From Dysgonamonadaceae bacterium (lineage in GTDB: Bacteria; Bacteroidota; Bacteroidia; Bacteroidales; Azobacteroidaceae), in assembly GCA_031258895.1 (NCBI GenBank), contig JAIRMF010000096.1:1-8110 (forward strand): a DNA stretch of 8,110 nucleotides. The letters are read 5' to 3'. Shown here in pieces: positions 1 through 7,068 of the stretch (the first letter of the stretch is position 1; each line of letters begins with the position of its first letter). The notes under the pieces are model-generated. The model saw only the letters and a list, made by a program, of their open reading frames with translations. It was not told the origin of the DNA and ran no database searches. A program made the position numbers and the translations under genes.

Positions 1-1
1 A

Positions 2-1591
2 ATCAAGGAAGGAATTGCTGTTAATTCAACCGCATATCTCGATTATTCAAAGAAAGACAAGATTTCCGCTCTTGGCAATCCCACCGAAGGCGCACTGTTG
101 CTTTGGCTACACGACAACGGCGTAAATTATTTGCCTTTGCGTGAAGATGCCGAAATAGTTGAGCAACTTACATTTTCAGCCGAGCGAAAATATATGGCAA
201 CCATTGTCAATTCGCCGCTGTTGGGTAAAAAGGTTATCTATGTAAAAGGTGCGCCGGAAATCGTTTTCGGATTGTGCAAAAACAGTCCTGTTTCAAAAGA
301 TAAAATCGAGAAACAACTTCTTGATTATCAAAATAAAGCGATGCGCACTCTCGGTTTTGCCTGTCAAATAATCGAAGACGACAAAGATTATATCAAGGAA
401 GGAAAAGTAGTAGCCGATAATCTTTTATTCTTGGGAATAGTTGCAATTTCCGACCCTGTTCGCACGGAAGTTCCAGATGCAGTAATGAATTGCTTGAAAG
501 CAGGTATTGATGTAAAAATCGTTACCGGCGACACTCCGGGTACAGCAAAAGAAATTGGTCGTCAAATCGGACTTTGGGACAAAAACGAACCGGAAACTCA
601 CCATCTTACCGGTACGGAATTTGCTATGATGACAGACGATGAACTTTTACAGCGAGTAATTGATTTAAAAATTATTTCTCGTGCTCGCCCGATGGATAAA
701 CAGCGGCTTGTAGCGCTCTTGCAGCAGTGCGGGCAGGTGGTTGCCGTAACCGGCGATGGTACCAACGACGCCCCAGCATTGAATCAGGCGCAGGTCGGGC
801 TGTCAATGGGCGACGGCACTTCAGTAGCAAAAGAGGCGAGCGACATCACGATTTTGGACAATTCGTTCAGCAGCATTTCGCGTGCTGTGATGTGGGGACG
901 CTCTCTATATCAGAATATTCAGCGGTTTATTCTGTTCCAAATGACAATTAACGTTGCCGCCTGTATAATCGTGCTGATTGGTGCGTTTCTCGGTACAGAA
1001 TCGCCGTTGACAGTAACGCAGATGCTGTGGGTGAATCTTATAATGGACACTTTCGCCGCACTCGCGCTCGCATCTCTGCCGCCAAACGAAACAGTGATGA
1101 AAGACAAGCCCCGCAAAACAACGGATTTCATTATCAGTCGTAAGATGTGGGCAAGCATCCTCTGCGTCGGAATTTTATTTGTGATACTGCTTTTCGGACT
1201 TATTCAATACTTCAAGCATGTAGAAATAACATCTCTTAATCAATTCAGCATCAGCGATTTCTGCAGTAATTTCTTCAATTTCGGACACGGTAACGGTTTA
1301 AGTCCCTACGAATTATCCCTATTCTTCACGATATTTGTGATGCTGCAATTCTGGAATATGTTCAATGCCAAAGCGTTTATGACAGGCAGGTCAGCCTTCG
1401 CTTTAATCGGCTCTTGCAGTGGATTCCTGCTGATAGCCGCCGTAATCCTTATCGGGCAGTGGCTTATTGTAACGGTTGGTGGTGAGATGTTCAATGTCGT
1501 CCCTATTCAGCCTCGCGACTGGTGCTTCATCATCAGCATTACATCGTTAGTGCTGTGGGTTGGCGAAATAGGGAGATTAGTAAGGAAATAA
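2..1591 (+). CDS. Calcium-translocating P-type ATPase, PMCA-like (5' partial)
   Basis: This is the C-terminal 529 residues of a membrane pump that uses ATP to export cations, probably Ca2+. The reading frame is open to the left edge, so the start, the actuator domain and the phosphorylation motif DKTGT lie outside the window. Visible in order are a GNPTEGALL nucleotide-binding segment (74-100), KGAPE (245-259), ISDPVR, the TGD motif near 524, and the hinge motif TGDGTNDAPAL near 749-780. About six hydrophobic segments follow, corresponding to M5-M10. The M6 segment contains WVNLIMDT (Asn at 1034, Asp at 1046), the Ca2+-ligand pattern of PMCA-type pumps, and FNAKAF matches the conserved FNxR/K region of M8. 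The tail is short (IGRLVRK), with no calmodulin-binding extension. The TTG at 98 is not the start, because the conserved domain continues upstream of it. A terminator-like hairpin follows. The family is sure; the ion specificity is inferred from M6. Confidence 0.93.
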   Translation: MKEGIAVNSTAYLDYSKKDKISALGNPTEGALLLWLHDNGVNYLPLREDAEIVEQLTFSAERKYMATIVNSPLLGKKVIYVKGAPEIVFGLCKNSPVSKDKIEKQLLDYQNKAMRTLGFACQIIEDDKDYIKEGKVVADNLLFLGIVAISDPVRTEVPDAVMNCLKAGIDVKIVTGDTPGTAKEIGRQIGLWDKNEPETHHLTGTEFAMMTDDELLQRVIDLKIISRARPMDKQRLVALLQQCGQVVAVTGDGTNDAPALNQAQVGLSMGDGTSVAKEASDITILDNSFSSISRAVMWGRSLYQNIQRFILFQMTINVAACIIVLIGAFLGTESPLTVTQMLWVNLIMDTFAALALASLPPNETVMKDKPRKTTDFIISRKMWASILCVGILFVILLFGLIQYFKHVEITSLNQFSISDFCSNFFNFGHGNGLSPYELSLFFTIFVMLQFWNMFNAKAFMTGRSAFALIGSCSGFLLIAAVILIGQWLIVTVGGEMFNVVPIQPRDWCFIISITSLVLWVGEIGRLVRK

Positions 1592-1608
1592 CAAATTTTC
1601 CATAAATC

Positions 1609-1655
1609 AAATTTTGGGCTGTAATCGAAGCGGATTGTAGCCCAAAATTTTGTTG
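1609..1655 (+). terminator. Intrinsic terminator-like hairpin after the Ca2+ ATPase
   Basis: The arms are 1609-1626 and 1633-1650, 18 nt each, closing a 6-nt loop (GAAGCG, 1627-1632). All 18 positions pair: 16 are Watson-Crick and two adjacent ones are G-U wobbles. The outer part is AAATTTTGGGCT against AGCCCAAAATTT. The 3' arm ends in a short U-rich stretch (TTTTGTTGT), so the hairpin resembles a rho-independent terminator 17 nt after the ATPase stop. The outer stem is symmetrical and A-rich on its 5' side, so it could also stop transcripts arriving from the right. Confidence 0.75.
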
Positions 1656-1888
1656 TATTCTGTTGATTAAGTCACACGGTTGTTAATAAATTATTCTTTA
1701 ACCTAATAGATAATCATAGAACAAAGGCTGTTTTGCGTAGAGGAGTTATTTTCGAAGTTTTAAGGTCAATCATCGTATGAGACATGAGGCAGAAACCGGT
1801 TGAAAAGGCAAAAGAAAGAACATATTCCTTTATGCATTAGGGACGATATTGAGCGAGAAGATACCGTTCTTAATGTGAATTTTATTAC

Positions 1889-1903
1889 TTATCACCCTGA
1901 TAA
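1889..1903. promoter_or_regulatory. Perfect inverted repeat, possible operator upstream of proline dehydrogenase
   Basis: TTATCA, CCC and TGATAA form a perfect 6-bp inverted repeat with a 3-nt spacer. It lies 13 nt before the -7 element at 1917-1924, which is where a Bacteroidetes -33 TTTG box would be expected; I find no clear TTTG there. A regulator binding this site could therefore replace or mask the -33 contact. The repeat is short and followed by a T-run, so a weak hairpin terminator or chance are alternatives. Confidence 0.35.
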
Positions 1904-1916
1904 TCGTTTTTTTTTG

Positions 1917-1924
1917 TACTTTTG
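1917..1924 (+). promoter_or_regulatory. Bacteroidetes-type -7 promoter element (TACTTTTG)
   Basis: TACTTTTG matches the TAnnTTTG -7 consensus of the Bacteroidetes primary sigma factor. It lies within two tandem copies of TTTTGTAC (1912-1927). Transcription would begin near 1930, leaving a leader of about 30 nt that is almost entirely A and T and has no Shine-Dalgarno sequence, which is usual for this phylum. The -33 TTTG partner is not evident; an inverted repeat occupies that place. The promoter would drive proline dehydrogenase and probably the downstream dehydrogenase. Confidence 0.6.
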
Positions 1925-1959
1925 TACGCATTTTTGAAATTAATTAAAACAAAATAATA

Positions 1960-3393
1960 ATGGAAACAGTTACATCTTCCTGTGTTGTCGAGTGGGCGAA
2001 GGATTTTCTCGAACAAGCCGGTCTGGAACTTACCTCTGATGAACAAAAGGAACAGAAAAAATTTGCATCCCTTGTGCAAACGCCCGAATACAAAATGTTC
2101 CTGACAACAATGCTCGACGAATCATCGCAGATCCGAGACAACGCACAGCTGAATAAGCGAGTGCGTCAAATTATCAGAAAATACGGTATTCCTGACTTCT
2201 TCAGCAAAAGCGACCGATTCCTCATACGGTTGTACATGGCCGGCGGATATTTATTCCCGTCTATTGCAATGCCGATTTTCAAATACAAACTCCGAAAGGA
2301 AACCGATAAAATTATTATCGCCGAGGAACGGCCACTTCTTACACAACACCTCGCAGGCCGTTGGAAGAACAATATCGGGCAGAACGTGAATTTGCTGGGC
2401 GAAGTTGTACTCGGGGATGGCGAAGCTCGGCATAGGTATGAACATTACCTCGAAGCGCTTGAGATGCCTGACATCAACTATATTTCCATAAAATTGAGCG
2501 GCATTTATGCACAAATCAAATCATTGGCTTACGAACAGAACAAGCGAGAACTTGTCGGGATGTTATCAAACATCTATCGAAAAGCGATGCAAAATCCTTA
2601 TACGAACCAAAGCGAGAAGCAAGAATACAAGTTTGTAAACCTCGATATGGAAGAGTACAAAGATATGGAACTTACCTACGATGTATTCATAGAAACTCTT
2701 TCCAAGGAAGAGTTTAAAAACTATACTGCCGGAATAGTCATTCAGACCTACTTACCTGACGCCGAAAGCAATTTCCGTCGTTTGGTCGAGTTTGCAAAAA
2801 AACGGGTTGCAAATGGAGGATGCCCTCTTAAAGTACGCCTCGTGAAAGGTTGTAACTTGCAAATGGAATCAATCGTTTCTTCGCTCAAAGGTTGGAGTTG
2901 TCCCGTCCTGCCTACCAAGGTAGAGGTGGACGCCAATTATATGCACATCCTGGACCTGGCTTTGAGGCCCGAAAATGCAAAAGTTCTTAATGTCGGTGTT
3001 GCGTCGCACAACTTCTTTACTATCGGATATGCAACCCTTCTTTGTGAACAAAACGGCATAACGGACAGCGTTACCTTCGAAATGCTTGAAGGCATGGCGA
3101 ACCATCTGCCCCGCGTGATGCGCAAACTCAAGAAGAATATTATCATGTACACTCCTGTTGTAAAGGCGCAGCACTTCCTTAACGCCGTGTCATATCTTGT
3201 GCGCAGGCTGGACGAAAACACCGGTAAGGAGAACTTTCTCACCCATTCATTTAACCTCAAGCTCGACGGCAGGGAATGGGAATTTCTTAAAAACCAGTTC
3301 CTGGATGCTTACGGGTTAAAAGATGCGGTAAACACAAAACCATATCGCACACAAGACAGGCGTAAGACTTCTCCCATAACGAAAGTAGCATAA
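1960..3393 (+). CDS. Proline dehydrogenase (PutA-type, stand-alone)
   Basis: This 477-residue FAD enzyme should oxidise L-proline to 1-pyrroline-5-carboxylate. It resembles the proline dehydrogenase half of PutA, including a helical N-terminal arm (about 10-130) with NVNLLGEVVLG near 140, then the barrel. Residues matching the E. coli PutA active site by position are Lys178 (SIKLSG), Asp229 (NLDMEEY), Gln262 (VIQTYL), Arg293 (VRLVKG), Tyr397 (MYTPV) and Arg415-Arg416-Glu419 (YLVRRLDEN); ASHNFFT matches the ATHN strand. The usual AYW after RLVKG is replaced by CNL (298-300). There is no N-terminal ribbon-helix-helix DNA-binding domain, so it should not be a self-repressor like enterobacterial PutA. 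The ATG at 1960 follows an A/T-rich leader and a -7 element. The partner dehydrogenase starts 65 nt after the stop, so co-transcription is likely. Confidence 0.93.
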   Translation: METVTSSCVVEWAKDFLEQAGLELTSDEQKEQKKFASLVQTPEYKMFLTTMLDESSQIRDNAQLNKRVRQIIRKYGIPDFFSKSDRFLIRLYMAGGYLFPSIAMPIFKYKLRKETDKIIIAEERPLLTQHLAGRWKNNIGQNVNLLGEVVLGDGEARHRYEHYLEALEMPDINYISIKLSGIYAQIKSLAYEQNKRELVGMLSNIYRKAMQNPYTNQSEKQEYKFVNLDMEEYKDMELTYDVFIETLSKEEFKNYTAGIVIQTYLPDAESNFRRLVEFAKKRVANGGCPLKVRLVKGCNLQMESIVSSLKGWSCPVLPTKVEVDANYMHILDLALRPENAKVLNVGVASHNFFTIGYATLLCEQNGITDSVTFEMLEGMANHLPRVMRKLKKNIIMYTPVVKAQHFLNAVSYLVRRLDENTGKENFLTHSFNLKLDGREWEFLKNQFLDAYGLKDAVNTKPYRTQDRRKTSPITKVA

Positions 3394-3458
3394 GGGAACC
3401 GCCGAAGATTACATGCTTTTGCTTGTAAGTAGTGTAAAAGAACAACTAATACGAAAAG

Positions 3459-5570
3459 ATGTTTATGAGTGAAAAAACAGAAACAGCAGACGTTTTTATC
3501 AATGCTCCCGACACGGACTTGGATTTGCCGTGGAATCGCGAATGGGCGCTTGAAGTTTTGAAAAAGTGGGAATACGATGTGAATGAACGCAACTTCACTG
3601 TTCCCGTGCAGATCGGAGATAAGGATGTTATTACCGAAAATAAGAGGCTTTACCGGGACCGCAGTCGTGGCGACCGTGTCGCTGTTTGTGAGGCAAGTCT
3701 TGCATCTCAGGCGCAGATTGAAGAAATTATAGCGATTGCCGATAGGGATGCATCAGGGTGGCGGAAAACATCGCTTGATGAACGTAAGAAGATACTGTTC
3801 GAAGTCGCGGAAAAATTGTCTGCAAAACGCGGCGACCTTATCGGCTGTATGGTTGCCGTTACGGGTAAGATGTTTACCGAAGGCGATGTCGAAGTATCGG
3901 AGGCGATTGATTTCTGCCGTTACTATCCGATTTCGATGAAGACATTCGATGAGTTGAGCACCGTCAAGCACAATTCCAAAGGGATCATTCTTGTTATTCC
4001 GCCCTGGAATTTTCCTATGGCCATTCCTGTTGGGGGGTGTGCGTCAGCGCTTGCTGCGGGGAATACGGTAATACTTAAACCTGCTACTGTGGCTCTTCCT
4101 GTTGCTTGGGAGTTTGCCGAATGTTTCTGGGATGCCGGTGTTCCCAGGGACGCTTTGCAGGTAGTCTGTCCGGCGGAACGCGAGTCACTCAATTATCTTT
4201 CGGCTCATCCCGCGGTGAAGCACATTATTCTTACTGGGGGCACCGACACCGCTTTTCGGTTGTTGGCAAACTCGCCTCGCACTCCGCTTTCGGCGGAGAC
4301 AGGCGGCAAGAACGCGATAATTTTAACTGCCAACGGCGACCAGGACCATGCAATTTTAAATGTTATATCTTCCGCTTTCGGCAATGCAGGACAGAAATGC
4401 TCCGCTTGTTCGTTGTTTCTTGTTGACCGCCGCACATTCGAGGATGCAACTTTCCGGGCAAAACTCAAGGATGCTGTGGAAAGTCTTAGGACGGGCAGCG
4501 CTTGGGATCCGATCAATTACGTCGGGCCGATGATCGACAATCGTAACGAAAAGTTGATTAAGGCGATAGAGACTCTTGAAGAGGGCGAGTCGTGGCTTGT
4601 CGCGCCGGAATTTGTCGATGAGTGGAAATACATTTTAAAGCCTTGTGTCAAGTACGGTGTAAGACCCGGCAGCGCCGCTTTCGACGTCGAACTGTTTGCA
4701 CCGCTTTTGGCTGTTGTATGTATCGACTCTCTTGAGGAGGGCATTAAGTATGTCAATTCGTTAGAATACGGCTTGACGTCGGGTTTGCAGAGTCTTGACG
4801 AGGAGGAACAAAAATTATGGAAAGACAGCATTGAGGCCGGCAATCTCTACATTAACCGCGGCATTACGGGTGCAATAGTACGCCGGCAGCCATTTGGGGG
4901 GATGAAGCGTTCGGCTTTTGGCGGTGGTATTAAGGCCGGTGGGCCGAATTACGTTTCCTGTTTTTTGCGGTTCACTGAAAATCCTGTTTCTCATGCGGAG
5001 CGACAGATGCCATTAAGTTTGCTGATACCTGAAGGGGATGTGATTGGCAGGGATCGTATCAATTTTGCTTTTGCGAGTTATGAGAAAGCTTGGGTCGAGG
5101 TATTTTCCCGTGAGGAGGATGTCAGCCACATTTACGGCGAGTCCAACACTTTCCGGTATTTACCGTTGAGACGCATGGCACTGCGTGTTTCGGACGGCGA
5201 TAGTCTTTCCGACGTTATGTTGGTGATGCTTGCGGCTTTTTGGGCGAAGACGCCGTTGACGGTTAGCATTTCGACGGTTAATCCGAACCTTGAGATTATC
5301 GGCAGGGCGGCGTCATATCTTCCGGGTACGGCTGTTTGTGAGGAGGATGAGTCTATGTTTGTTTCCGGTCTTCACCGTTATGAGCGTGTTCGGGCTTGTA
5401 CCGGAGGGCTTTCGGATGACGTTTACGCGGAGGCTGCGCGACTTGGGATTCACATTGCCGATGTCGGTCCGCTGATTGAAGGGCGCATTGAGTTACTTCA
5501 CTACTTGAAGGAGCAGAGCATATCGTTTGAATACCATCGTTACGGCAGTATTTTTGGGGAGACCAAGTAG
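3459..5570 (+). CDS. L-glutamate gamma-semialdehyde (P5C) dehydrogenase with PutA-type C-terminal domain
   Basis: This 703-residue protein should oxidise glutamate semialdehyde, the open form of P5C, to glutamate with NAD+. The N-terminus (INAPDTDLDLPWNREWA) matches the segment that joins the two halves of fused PutA. An aldehyde dehydrogenase domain covers about 40-515, with PPWNFP (Asn184), LKPA, LSAETGGKNA (general base Glu280) and GQKCSACS (catalytic Cys314). Residues about 525-703 resemble the C-terminal domain of longer PutAs, ending with GRIELL (from 675) and EQSISFEYHRYG (685-696), the PutA C-terminal motif. Normal stand-alone P5C dehydrogenases of about 510-550 residues lack this part. 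The ATG at 3465 is an alternative start; a TAA at 3447 in the same frame prevents extension upstream. The gene lies 65 nt after proline dehydrogenase with no terminator between. Base use drifts from A-rich to G/T-rich along the gene. Confidence 0.93.
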   Translation: MFMSEKTETADVFINAPDTDLDLPWNREWALEVLKKWEYDVNERNFTVPVQIGDKDVITENKRLYRDRSRGDRVAVCEASLASQAQIEEIIAIADRDASGWRKTSLDERKKILFEVAEKLSAKRGDLIGCMVAVTGKMFTEGDVEVSEAIDFCRYYPISMKTFDELSTVKHNSKGIILVIPPWNFPMAIPVGGCASALAAGNTVILKPATVALPVAWEFAECFWDAGVPRDALQVVCPAERESLNYLSAHPAVKHIILTGGTDTAFRLLANSPRTPLSAETGGKNAIILTANGDQDHAILNVISSAFGNAGQKCSACSLFLVDRRTFEDATFRAKLKDAVESLRTGSAWDPINYVGPMIDNRNEKLIKAIETLEEGESWLVAPEFVDEWKYILKPCVKYGVRPGSAAFDVELFAPLLAVVCIDSLEEGIKYVNSLEYGLTSGLQSLDEEEQKLWKDSIEAGNLYINRGITGAIVRRQPFGGMKRSAFGGGIKAGGPNYVSCFLRFTENPVSHAERQMPLSLLIPEGDVIGRDRINFAFASYEKAWVEVFSREEDVSHIYGESNTFRYLPLRRMALRVSDGDSLSDVMLVMLAAFWAKTPLTVSISTVNPNLEIIGRAASYLPGTAVCEEDESMFVSGLHRYERVRACTGGLSDDVYAEAARLGIHIADVGPLIEGRIELLHYLKEQSISFEYHRYGSIFGETK

Positions 5571-5679
5571 CGTTTGTTTTGTTTTCGACCAGCGATGCTT
5601 TGTTTTGCGGGCGTACTGTTTTCGTTTTGGTTTTCCGTTGTGGGGTTTTCGCGGGGTGCTGTTTTGGCGGAAGTTTTTT

Positions 5680-5687
5680 TATTTTTG
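5680..5687 (+). promoter_or_regulatory. Possible -7 promoter element for psd-pssA (TATTTTTG)
   Basis: TATTTTTG matches TAnnTTTG and lies 22 nt before the psd start codon. The nearest upstream TTTG (5663-5666) leaves only 13 nt between the boxes, shorter than the usual 19 or so. The whole 139-nt spacer is G/T-rich, so a chance match is quite possible. No terminator hairpin is visible in the spacer, so read-through from the dehydrogenase gene is also possible. Confidence 0.35.
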
Positions 5688-5709
5688 AAGTACGAATTAA
5701 GAATAGAAG

Positions 5710-6366
5710 ATGAAGGTACATAGAGAGGGATTGAGTATTATTTTTACGACAGCAGGTATTTTATTGCTTATAAATTATTTGCTGTTTTCTTGTGTTTGGT
5801 GTCCGGTATTTTCCCTTATTTTCGCGGTGTTTTCGGTTGTATTTTTCCTGATTGTGGTCAATTTTTTTCGTTGTCCGAAGCGGGTTTTTGCTGATTTGGG
5901 GACGGGGGTTATTGTTTCGCCTGCGGATGGTAGGGTTGTTGTAGTGGAGGAGGTTGAGGAGGATGAGTATTTTCATGATCGTCGCATTCAGGTTTCGATT
6001 TTCATGAGTTTATTGAATGCTCATGTCAATTGGATTCCGTGTGCCGGTCGGGTGGTTTATTATTCTTACCGGGCGGGACGTTACCAGGCTGCATATCTAC
6101 CGAAATCGAGTTCGGAGAACGAGCGTTCGACGGTTGTTATAGAGCGTCCGGACGGGGAGAAGGTTCTTGTTCGTCAGATTGCCGGCGCGATGGCGAAGCG
6201 GATTGTTACGTATGTTGAGAACGGTGATGAGTGTTCTATTAACGAGCAATTGGGATTTATCAAGTTTGGCTCGCGTGTGGACTTATTTTTACCGCTTGAT
6301 GCGAAGATTGATGTGCGTCTTCACGATGAGGTTAGGGGGAACAGAACTGTGATTGCTCATTTGTAG
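5710..6366 (+). CDS. psd: Phosphatidylserine decarboxylase, short (type A-like) form
   Basis: This 218-residue membrane enzyme decarboxylates phosphatidylserine to phosphatidylethanolamine. Two hydrophobic segments lie at about 10-28 and 32-51. The catalytic part has VSPADGRVV (Asp73), NAHVNW (His105) and FGSRVD near the C-terminus. In this family the precursor cuts itself before the serine of the GS pair, so cleavage between Gly187 and Ser188 would give a beta chain of 187 residues and an alpha chain of 31, with Ser188 becoming the pyruvoyl cofactor. Asp73 and His105 are the expected helpers of self-cleavage and decarboxylation. The length fits the short family found in Bacteroidetes and archaea, not the roughly 320-residue E. 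coli enzyme. pssA, which makes its substrate, follows after 6 nt, so the two form an operon. Codons are strongly T-ending. Confidence 0.93.
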   Translation: MKVHREGLSIIFTTAGILLLINYLLFSCVWCPVFSLIFAVFSVVFFLIVVNFFRCPKRVFADLGTGVIVSPADGRVVVVEEVEEDEYFHDRRIQVSIFMSLLNAHVNWIPCAGRVVYYSYRAGRYQAAYLPKSSSENERSTVVIERPDGEKVLVRQIAGAMAKRIVTYVENGDECSINEQLGFIKFGSRVDLFLPLDAKIDVRLHDEVRGNRTVIAHL

Positions 6367-6372
6367 GGGGTT

Positions 6373-7068
6373 ATGAAGCATCTTGCGAATATTTTGACTT
6401 GTTTTAATTTGTTTTCCGGCTGTTTGGCGGTTGTTTTTGCGCTGGAGTACGATGGTTATTCCTGCGCTTTTTTCTTTATTTTTCTTGCTGCGGTGTTTGA
6501 TTTTTTTGACGGGTTTGCCGCTCGGTTGTTTCGGGCGGAATCTGCTATTGGCGCGCAGTTGGATTCGCTGGCTGATGTGGTTAGTTTCGGAGTTGCGCCG
6601 GGTGTTCTTGTCTTTGCGTTTTTAAACGATTGTGTTGGGGGTGTATTTTTTTTGCCTTGGGTAGCTTTTTTTCTGCCTGTTTTTGCGGCTTTGCGTCTTG
6701 CCAGATTTAATGTTAATGTTGGGCGTGTTGGGTATTTTGTCGGGTTGCCTGTTCCGGCGTGCGCGCTTTTTTTTGCGTCCTTGGCGTCTTTTTGTTCGGG
6801 TTTGAGGTTTGAGGGGTTTTTTGTTGGGGTTTTTGCTGTTTTTGTTACGTTTCTTGTTGGTATTTTCTGCTGGCTTATGATTTCGGACATTCCTATGTTT
6901 ACCTTGAAATTTAAGAGTTGGGCGTGGGATACGAACCGTTTACCGTACATCCAAGCCATTGCTACCGTTGTTCTTACGGCTGGGTTTTACGTTGCCGGTT
7001 TTGGTTTTTCGGGTGTAGGGCTTTCTATTCTTTTTTATATCCTTTTGTCGTTGTTTGCGCGCCGTTGA
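6373..7068 (+). CDS. pssA: CDP-diacylglycerol-serine O-phosphatidyltransferase (phosphatidylserine synthase)
   Basis: This 231-residue integral membrane enzyme transfers the phosphatidyl group of CDP-diacylglycerol to L-serine, supplying phosphatidylserine to the psd product. The CDP-alcohol phosphatidyltransferase signature is complete: Asp46-Gly47, Ala50-Arg51, then Gly60, Asp64 and Asp68 at the exact D-G-x2-A-R-x8-G-x3-D-x3-D spacing, with a further Asp43 before it. The rest is a chain of very hydrophobic segments, consistent with six or more membrane helices. The choice of serine as acceptor is inferred from the adjacent psd and from the NILTCFNLFSGCLAV N-terminus typical of the PssA subfamily. 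The start lies 6 nt after the psd stop. The coding strand is extremely G/T-rich with few A. The last 44 nt overlap the oppositely oriented glycosyltransferase gene. Confidence 0.92.
   Translation: MKHLANILTCFNLFSGCLAVVFALEYDGYSCAFFFIFLAAVFDFFDGFAARLFRAESAIGAQLDSLADVVSFGVAPGVLVFAFLNDCVGGVFFLPWVAFFLPVFAALRLARFNVNVGRVGYFVGLPVPACALFFASLASFCSGLRFEGFFVGVFAVFVTFLVGIFCWLMISDIPMFTLKFKSWAWDTNRLPYIQAIATVVLTAGFYVAGFGFSGVGLSILFYILLSLFARR

Larger units (their letters stand above)
1592..1959. other. Intergenic region, 368 nt, no convincing gene
   Basis: This gap separates the calcium pump from the proline genes. Its left end holds a long hairpin terminator (1609-1650) and its right end holds an inverted repeat (1889-1903) and a -7 promoter element (1917-1924). 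Between about 1660 and 1885 I see no tRNA, no recognisable small RNA and no open frame with protein-like composition. The only small regularity there is the 8-bp palindrome AACCGGTT at 1794-1801. The sequence is A/T-rich. The promoter evidence suggests the proline genes start their own transcript. Confidence 0.6.

Noticed and set aside
98..100. TTG as the start codon of the calcium ATPase
   Set aside because: The frame is open to position 2 and the upstream codons encode the conserved GNPTEGALL segment, so the gene is simply cut by the window edge.
770..785. PALN instead of the more common PALK in the ATPase hinge motif
   Set aside because: I recall the same residue in other Bacteroidetes PMCA-like pumps, and all other motif residues are intact, so it is not a sign of inactivity.
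1889..1915. The dyad plus T-run upstream of proline dehydrogenase as an intrinsic terminator
   Set aside because: The stem is only 6 bp with two G-C pairs and sits directly against the promoter element, with no gene ending nearby; an operator is a better, though unproven, reading.
3394..3458. A separate promoter or hairpin between the two proline genes
   Set aside because: No TAnnTTTG element is present, and the best dyad (ACATGC/GCTTGT near 3411-3426) has a mismatch in six pairs.
5353..5721. A 122-codon - strand open frame across the end of the P5C dehydrogenase gene and the spacer
   Set aside because: Low-complexity Lys/Thr/Gln/Pro content mirrors the T/G-rich + strand, and it overlaps the conserved PutA C-terminal motif.
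6456..6959. A 167-codon open frame on the - strand inside pssA
   Set aside because: It is rich in Lys, Thr, Asn and Pro, the expected antisense of a G/T-rich membrane protein gene, and the + strand carries a complete catalytic signature.
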